Of a DNA stretch of 10,887 nt, positions 7,494-10,887 are shown in pieces. The DNA comes from an uncultured Lachnospiraceae bacterium (GTDB lineage: Bacteria; Bacillota; Clostridia; Lachnospirales; Lachnospiraceae). The notes beneath the pieces were generated by a model. It was not told the origin of the DNA and ran no database searches. It worked only from the letters and a program-made list of their open reading frames with translations. Location: NCBI GenBank assembly GCA_902463835.1, contig CABQGZ010000064.1:1-10887 (forward strand), given 5' to 3'. Each line of letters begins with the position of its first letter. Positions within the stretch are counted from its first letter, which is position 1. Made by a program: the position numbers and the translations under genes.

Positions 7494-7573
7494 GCTCTGG
7501 GGCGTCCCTTCGCGTCTACCTTATGAATCCCCTTGCTCCGGGGCGTCCCTTCGCGTCTTACTATTGAATCCCC
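7491..7573 (+). repeat. Two 41-bp tandem direct repeats (right flank)
   Basis: The units start at 7491 and 7532 and share the CTTGCTC opening, GGGGCGTCCCTTCGCGTCT core and GAATCCC ending. They differ mainly in a short stretch before GAATCCC. They directly follow element copy 2 in its polarity, as the 6833-6916 units follow copy 1. The second unit ends at the base next to the pepF stop codon. Confidence 0.85.
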
Positions 7574-9370
7574 TCAGATCAATGTCTCCATCTCATCCAG
7601 TAGCTCGCCGAATACATCTAATGCCTCCTGGATTGGAGCCTTCGTAGTCATATCCACGCCGGCGATCTTTAAGAGCTCCACCGGAGATTTCGAGCAGCCG
7701 CCGGAGAGGAACTTCATGTAATCGTCCACAGCCGGCTGCCCTTCCCGCAGGATACGGCGGGCAATGGCCACCGCTGCGGAGAATCCCGTCGCATACTGAT
7801 ACACGTAGAAGTTGTAGTAAAAATGCGGAATCCTGCACCACTCCCATGCGATCTCCGGATCGCTCACCATGTCTGGTCCAAAATACTTGCAGTTCAGGTC
7901 GTAATAGACCTTCTTCACGCTGTCCGCCGTCAGGCTCTCCCCTGCCTCCGCCATGGCGTTGGTGATCTTCTCAAACTCCGCGAACATGGTCTGCCGGTAC
8001 ACCGTACTCTTGAAGCTGTCCAGGAAATGGTTTACCAGGTATGCCCGCTCCTTCTTGTCCGTGGTGTTGGCCAGCAGATATTCCATCAGCAGCACCTCGT
8101 TACAGGTGGAGGCTACCTCCGCCACAAAGATCTTGTATCTGCTGTAGAGATAGGGCTGTGTCTCGTTGGTAAAATAGGAGTGCATGGAATGCCCCATCTC
8201 GTGGGCCAGAGTAAACATGTCATCCAGCTTCTCATCATAATTCAGCAGTACATACGGATGTGTACCGTACGCACCGGCGGAGTATGCGCCGCTGCGCTTG
8301 CCCTGATTCTCGTACACGTCGATCCAGCGATTCTCGAATCCTTCCTTCACCAGACTCACATAGCGCTCGCCCAGAGGCGCCACTGCCTTCAATACCGTCT
8401 CCTTCGCCTCCGCATAAGGCACCTTCCGGTCCGCGTCCGCGATCATGGGGACATAGACGTCGTACATATGCAGTTCCTCCAGGCCCATGCACTTTTTCCG
8501 CAGACTCACATAGCGGTGCATCTTATCCATATTCTCGTTGATGGCCTCGATCAGATTCTCATATACCTGAGGCGATACGTTGTCACCGTCTACGGAAGCC
8601 TCCAGGGTGGAGCCGTACTTTCTGGCCTTCGCCTGGAACATCAGCTGCTTCACCTGACCGTTGTATGTGGCTGCCAGCGTATTCTCGAATTTCTTGTATG
8701 TTCCATACAGCGCCAGAAAAGCATCCTTGCGGACTCTGCGGTCCGGACTGCTGACCATGGAGATGTACCGTCCGCTGGTGAGGCGCACCTGCTCTCCCTT
8801 TTCGTCCGTGATTTCCGGGAACTCAATATCCGCATCGCTGAACATGGAGAAAATGTTCTCCGGCGTCTGTCCCATCTCCCCGGCTGCCGCCAACAGTTCC
8901 TCCAGCTCCGCGGACAAGGTGTGGGCCTTCCTTCGCAAAATTTCTTCCAACCATATTTGATACTCCGAAAGCTCCGGTTCTTCCTGCAGATAGCGCTCCA
9001 GTGTCTCTTGGGACAGCTCCAGAACCTTCGGCTCCAAAAAAGCCATGCGGGCGGAGCTGTCCACCGCAATGCTCATAATCCGCTGATAGTAGGCCTGATT
9101 CACGGTATCCTTTGTATCCACATCGCTGGCTCTTGCCGCGTAGTTGGCGCAGAGATCAAGGGTCTGCCCGCACGCTGCATACAACCTTAAGGTCTCCAGA
9201 AGCTCTTTGGCGCTGTCTGTCATGCAGCTTCGTCTGCCCTCCACCTGGGCCGCCAGCTCCTGCACCTTCTTTACATCCTGCTCCCATTCCTCCCAGCTTC
9301 TGTACATGTCCTCCAATGCCCAGGTATCCGCTGTGTTTACTTCACTTCTTTTTGGTAATTCTCTTGCCAT
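7574..9370 (-). CDS. pepF: Oligoendopeptidase F (M3B metallopeptidase)
   Basis: This is a cytoplasmic zinc peptidase that cleaves short oligopeptides and is usually linked to peptide turnover. The protein is 598 residues, normal for the family. It has the HExxH zinc motif LAHEMGHSMHSYF (H390, E391, H394) and the third ligand in AEVASTCNEVL (E418), followed by the family-typical helical C-terminus (YNFYVYQYATGFSAAVAIA). The ATG at 9370 is chosen because AGGAGG lies nine bases upstream and MARELPKRSEV matches the usual soluble N-terminus. An open extension to 9508 would add 46 residues unlike the family and lies wholly within the transporter gene. The first 29 bases overlap the end of that transporter, suggesting co-transcription and coupled translation. 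The stop abuts the repeat region, and no ordinary terminator with a T-run follows. Confidence 0.95.
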   Translation of the reverse strand: MARELPKRSEVNTADTWALEDMYRSWEEWEQDVKKVQELAAQVEGRRSCMTDSAKELLETLRLYAACGQTLDLCANYAARASDVDTKDTVNQAYYQRIMSIAVDSSARMAFLEPKVLELSQETLERYLQEEPELSEYQIWLEEILRRKAHTLSAELEELLAAAGEMGQTPENIFSMFSDADIEFPEITDEKGEQVRLTSGRYISMVSSPDRRVRKDAFLALYGTYKKFENTLAATYNGQVKQLMFQAKARKYGSTLEASVDGDNVSPQVYENLIEAINENMDKMHRYVSLRKKCMGLEELHMYDVYVPMIADADRKVPYAEAKETVLKAVAPLGERYVSLVKEGFENRWIDVYENQGKRSGAYSAGAYGTHPYVLLNYDEKLDDMFTLAHEMGHSMHSYFTNETQPYLYSRYKIFVAEVASTCNEVLLMEYLLANTTDKKERAYLVNHFLDSFKSTVYRQTMFAEFEKITNAMAEAGESLTADSVKKVYYDLNCKYFGPDMVSDPEIAWEWCRIPHFYYNFYVYQYATGFSAAVAIARRILREGQPAVDDYMKFLSGGCSKSPVELLKIAGVDMTTKAPIQEALDVFGELLDEMETLI

Positions 9371-10253
9371 TGTTCTGATCCTCCTTCTTTGTCCGATACT
9401 CCGACACAAATACTGCGCCGACCACAAGCAGCCCTCCGACTGCAAACTGTATACTGATTCTATCATGTAAAAAGATAATAGACAACAGGGTTGCAAAAAC
9501 ACTTTCAAAAGAAAGTATGATTCCGCTGGTTGTCGTGCTCACATACTTCTGTCCGAACAGACACAGCAGATAAGGGAGCACCGTAGCCCCGGCAGCAAGA
9601 TACAGAATACTTCCAATCTGCCCCGCCGTGAATCCCGCCGGCGATCTGCCGGAACACAGCGCCACAGTCGTATACAGTGCTGCCGCTGTGAGCATTTGAA
9701 TGGTGTTCAATAAAAATCCATCGTATTTCTTTGCATATATTCCGGTAAAAACAATGTGAACGGCATAAGCTGCCGCAGAAAACAGGGTAATTATATCACC
9801 CCTGTTGATTCCCCCTGTTCCTCCGGTCAAAATCAGCCCGATTCCCAGCATACAGATTCCTGCCGCTGCAATCTCCTGCTTTTTGGGAAGTTTTCTGCGT
9901 ATCAGCAGATAAGCAAGAGGCAGGATCACCACATACCCGGCTATAATAAAGGAGGAACGCGAAGCTGTGGTATACTGAAGTCCTACCGTAAAAGCAAGAA
10001 ATTCAAAGAAAAGCGCCACTCCCATCTGAAGTCCTCCCCAAAAGACCTCCCGCGTCATCTTTTTCCGGCGCAGCCACCCAAAGGGAAGCATCAGTGCAGC
10101 CGCCGCAAGATAGCGAAAGGCCAGCAGGTAATAGGGCGACATCGTCTTCAGCGTCTCTTTTACAAATAGATAAGCAGACGCCCAGAATAGGGCGGATACA
10201 ATGAGGGCTCCCACTGCGCTCACCCGCAGTTTCCTCTCTGTTCCTGCTTTCAT
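9342..10253 (-). CDS. EamA/DMT-family membrane transporter
   Basis: A 303-residue, very hydrophobic protein with about ten predicted membrane helices arranged as two EamA halves (roughly residues 12-140 and 150-285). Family-typical stretches are FWASAYLFVK (23-32) and YYLLAFRYLAAAALM in the first half, and SFESVFATLLSIIFLHDRIS near the end of the second. The tail is short and basic, as expected for a cytoplasmic end. Drug/metabolite transporters of this type export amino acids, metabolites or drugs; the substrate cannot be read from sequence. The start is uncertain: ATG at 10253 has AAGGAG 12 bases upstream, whereas an in-frame GTG at 10262 has it only three bases away. A stop immediately upstream rules out a longer protein. 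The end overlaps pepF by 29 bases. A link between peptide breakdown and export of products is possible but is only inference. Confidence 0.88.
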   Translation of the reverse strand: MKAGTERKLRVSAVGALIVSALFWASAYLFVKETLKTMSPYYLLAFRYLAAAALMLPFGWLRRKKMTREVFWGGLQMGVALFFEFLAFTVGLQYTTASRSSFIIAGYVVILPLAYLLIRRKLPKKQEIAAAGICMLGIGLILTGGTGGINRGDIITLFSAAAYAVHIVFTGIYAKKYDGFLLNTIQMLTAAALYTTVALCSGRSPAGFTAGQIGSILYLAAGATVLPYLLCLFGQKYVSTTTSGIILSFESVFATLLSIIFLHDRISIQFAVGGLLVVGAVFVSEYRTKKEDQNNGKRITKKK

Positions 10254-10258
10254 TCTAA

Positions 10259-10288
10259 TCACTCACTCCTTCGTTTCACCCAAATCAT
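10259..10288 (-). other. Possible nine-residue leader ORF before the EamA gene
   Basis: An ATG at 10288, preceded by GAGGGAGACC, opens a nine-codon frame (MIWVKRRSE) whose TGA ends five bases before the transporter ATG at 10253. The reading frame itself contains the AAGGAG that would serve the transporter, so translating it could couple the two. An ORF this short is easily fortuitous and nothing shows that it is expressed. Confidence 0.2.
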
Positions 10289-10316
10289 GGTCTCCCTCAA
10301 AAGCTTGTTCTACAAT

Positions 10317-10887
10317 CTACAGCTGCCCGCATACCGCATACTTTAAAATGGCAAACGCTTCCCGCAGATACAGATTGGGAACTGTATACCACATGATGCC
10401 TGCACCCAGGCCCTCCACGTTAGCAAGGCCCTGCTTTTTCGCGATCCGGACACTGCGGAACACGTGAAAGCTGTTGGTCACCAACACAACTGAAGTGTTT
10501 TGATCCCCCATCTTCTCCCTGGAAAAACGGATGTTTTCGTCTGTATTCTTCGACTGATTCTCCAGGATCATGCGCTCCTTGGAGATTCCTTTTTGTTCCA
10601 GATATACCGCCATAGCCTCGGCCTCGGAGATGTCCTCCCCGGTTCCCTGTCCTCCGGATAAAATAGCCGTCGTCCCGGGATTCTCCTCCAGGTAGCTGTA
10701 AGCCGCGTCCAGTCGCCTGGCCAGATTATAGGTGGGCCTCCTGCCCTGCACCTGCGCTCCCAGAACGATAACGTAGTCCGCTCCCGGAGCAGGCGTACTG
10801 GCGCCATACCCGATACATAACCCCTCCGCTATCGACACTGCCAATACACAAACAGCAACAACCAGCGCAGCCGGTATCCGAATCCAT
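10317..10887 (-). CDS. YdcF/SanA-type DUF218 protein, N-terminus beyond window
   Basis: The frame is open from the window edge to a TAG at 10317, giving 189 complete codons. It begins with a hydrophobic segment (IPAALVVAVCVLAVSIA) that looks like a membrane anchor, followed by a DUF218 domain (PF02698 family): DYVIVLGAQVQGRRPTYNLA, then AILSGGQGTGEDISEAEAMA, then ILENQSKNTDENI and VLVTNSFHVFRS. These are the conserved blocks of the ElyC/SanA/YdcF group, which in E. coli is tied to envelope integrity and includes a protein that binds S-adenosylmethionine. The biochemical role is generally unclear. A TTG at 10844 could be read as a start, but the upstream frame is open and supplies the membrane segment, so the gene most likely begins outside the window. 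The gap to the transporter gene is 63 bases with no evident terminator, so co-transcription is plausible. Confidence 0.88.
   Translation of the reverse strand, partial: WIRIPAALVVAVCVLAVSIAEGLCIGYGASTPAPGADYVIVLGAQVQGRRPTYNLARRLDAAYSYLEENPGTTAILSGGQGTGEDISEAEAMAVYLEQKGISKERMILENQSKNTDENIRFSREKMGDQNTSVVLVTNSFHVFRSVRIAKKQGLANVEGLGAGIMWYTVPNLYLREAFAILKYAVCGQL

Larger units (their letters stand above)
6833..7573. repeat. Composite repeat region with inverted modules and ~40-bp periodicity
   Basis: This 741-bp gene-free stretch between pepF and addB is almost entirely repeats. In plus-strand order it contains two 42-bp direct units, a 130-bp palindromic element, four degenerate units of 39-40 bp, four GATTCATCC-type units of 39-44 bp, a second 131-bp element in the opposite orientation, and two further 41-bp units inverted relative to the first pair. 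Element plus its two units forms a module of about 200 bp present twice in inverted orientation around a centre of about 330 bp. The region begins directly after the pepF stop codon and ends about 20 bp before the addB -35 box. I see no convincing gene in it: open frames here are short, strongly repetitive and lack good start signals. Confidence 0.85.

Noticed and set aside
7200..7647. Small proteins encoded by the repeats (minus 7418-7200, plus 7294-7647)
   Set aside because: The frames simply read through the repeat units. Unit lengths of 41 and 44 bp do not preserve a frame, and there is no convincing ribosome binding site.
9371..9508. N-terminal extension of PepF to 9508
   Set aside because: It lies entirely inside the transporter gene in another frame, is unlike PepF N-termini, and is superseded by an ATG at 9370 with an AGGAGG site.

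Overview
The window looks like chromosomal DNA from a moderately GC-rich member of the Clostridia, most likely a Lachnospiraceae-type gut anaerobe. This is judged from the AddAB-type (not RecBCD) recombination nuclease, strong AGGAGG-type ribosome binding sites, and protein styles typical of that group. The genus cannot be fixed from sequence alone. All recognised genes lie on the minus strand, so transcription runs from high to low coordinates.

In transcription order the layout is as follows. (1) 10887-10317: the 3' part of a membrane-anchored YdcF/SanA-type (DUF218) protein, cut by the window edge. (2) 10253-9342: a ten-helix EamA/DMT-family transporter. (3) 9370-7574: pepF, an oligoendopeptidase F of the M3B family whose start overlaps the transporter end by 29 bases. 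(4) 7573-6833: about 740 bp without a credible gene, made almost entirely of repeats. (5) A strong sigma-A-type promoter (6810-6782) and a leader hairpin, then addB (6713-3282). (6) addA (3301 to the window edge), overlapping addB by 20 bases and lacking its C-terminal end here. AddA and AddB form the helicase-nuclease that processes double-strand DNA ends for recombination. The three upstream genes are closely packed and may form one transcription unit.

The unusual part is the pepF-addB intergenic region. It holds two copies of a 130/131-bp palindromic element in opposite orientations (6902-7031 and 7363-7493), each with about 21-bp terminal inverted repeats. Aligned in the same orientation, the copies differ in the apical stem at five of nine base pairs, yet every pair is kept, through two full compensatory changes and several G-U exchanges. 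The G-U pairs form on only one strand, which points to a structured RNA rather than a purely DNA palindrome, and gives its polarity (minus for the first copy, plus for the second). Each element is followed, in its own polarity, by two 41-42-bp tandem units, making an inverted pair of roughly 200-bp modules. Between the modules lie four degenerate units of 39-40 bp and four GATTCATCC-type units of 39-44 bp. The region therefore has an approximate 40-bp rhythm from the pepF stop codon to just before the addB promoter. I recognise no named family for this element and its function is unknown.
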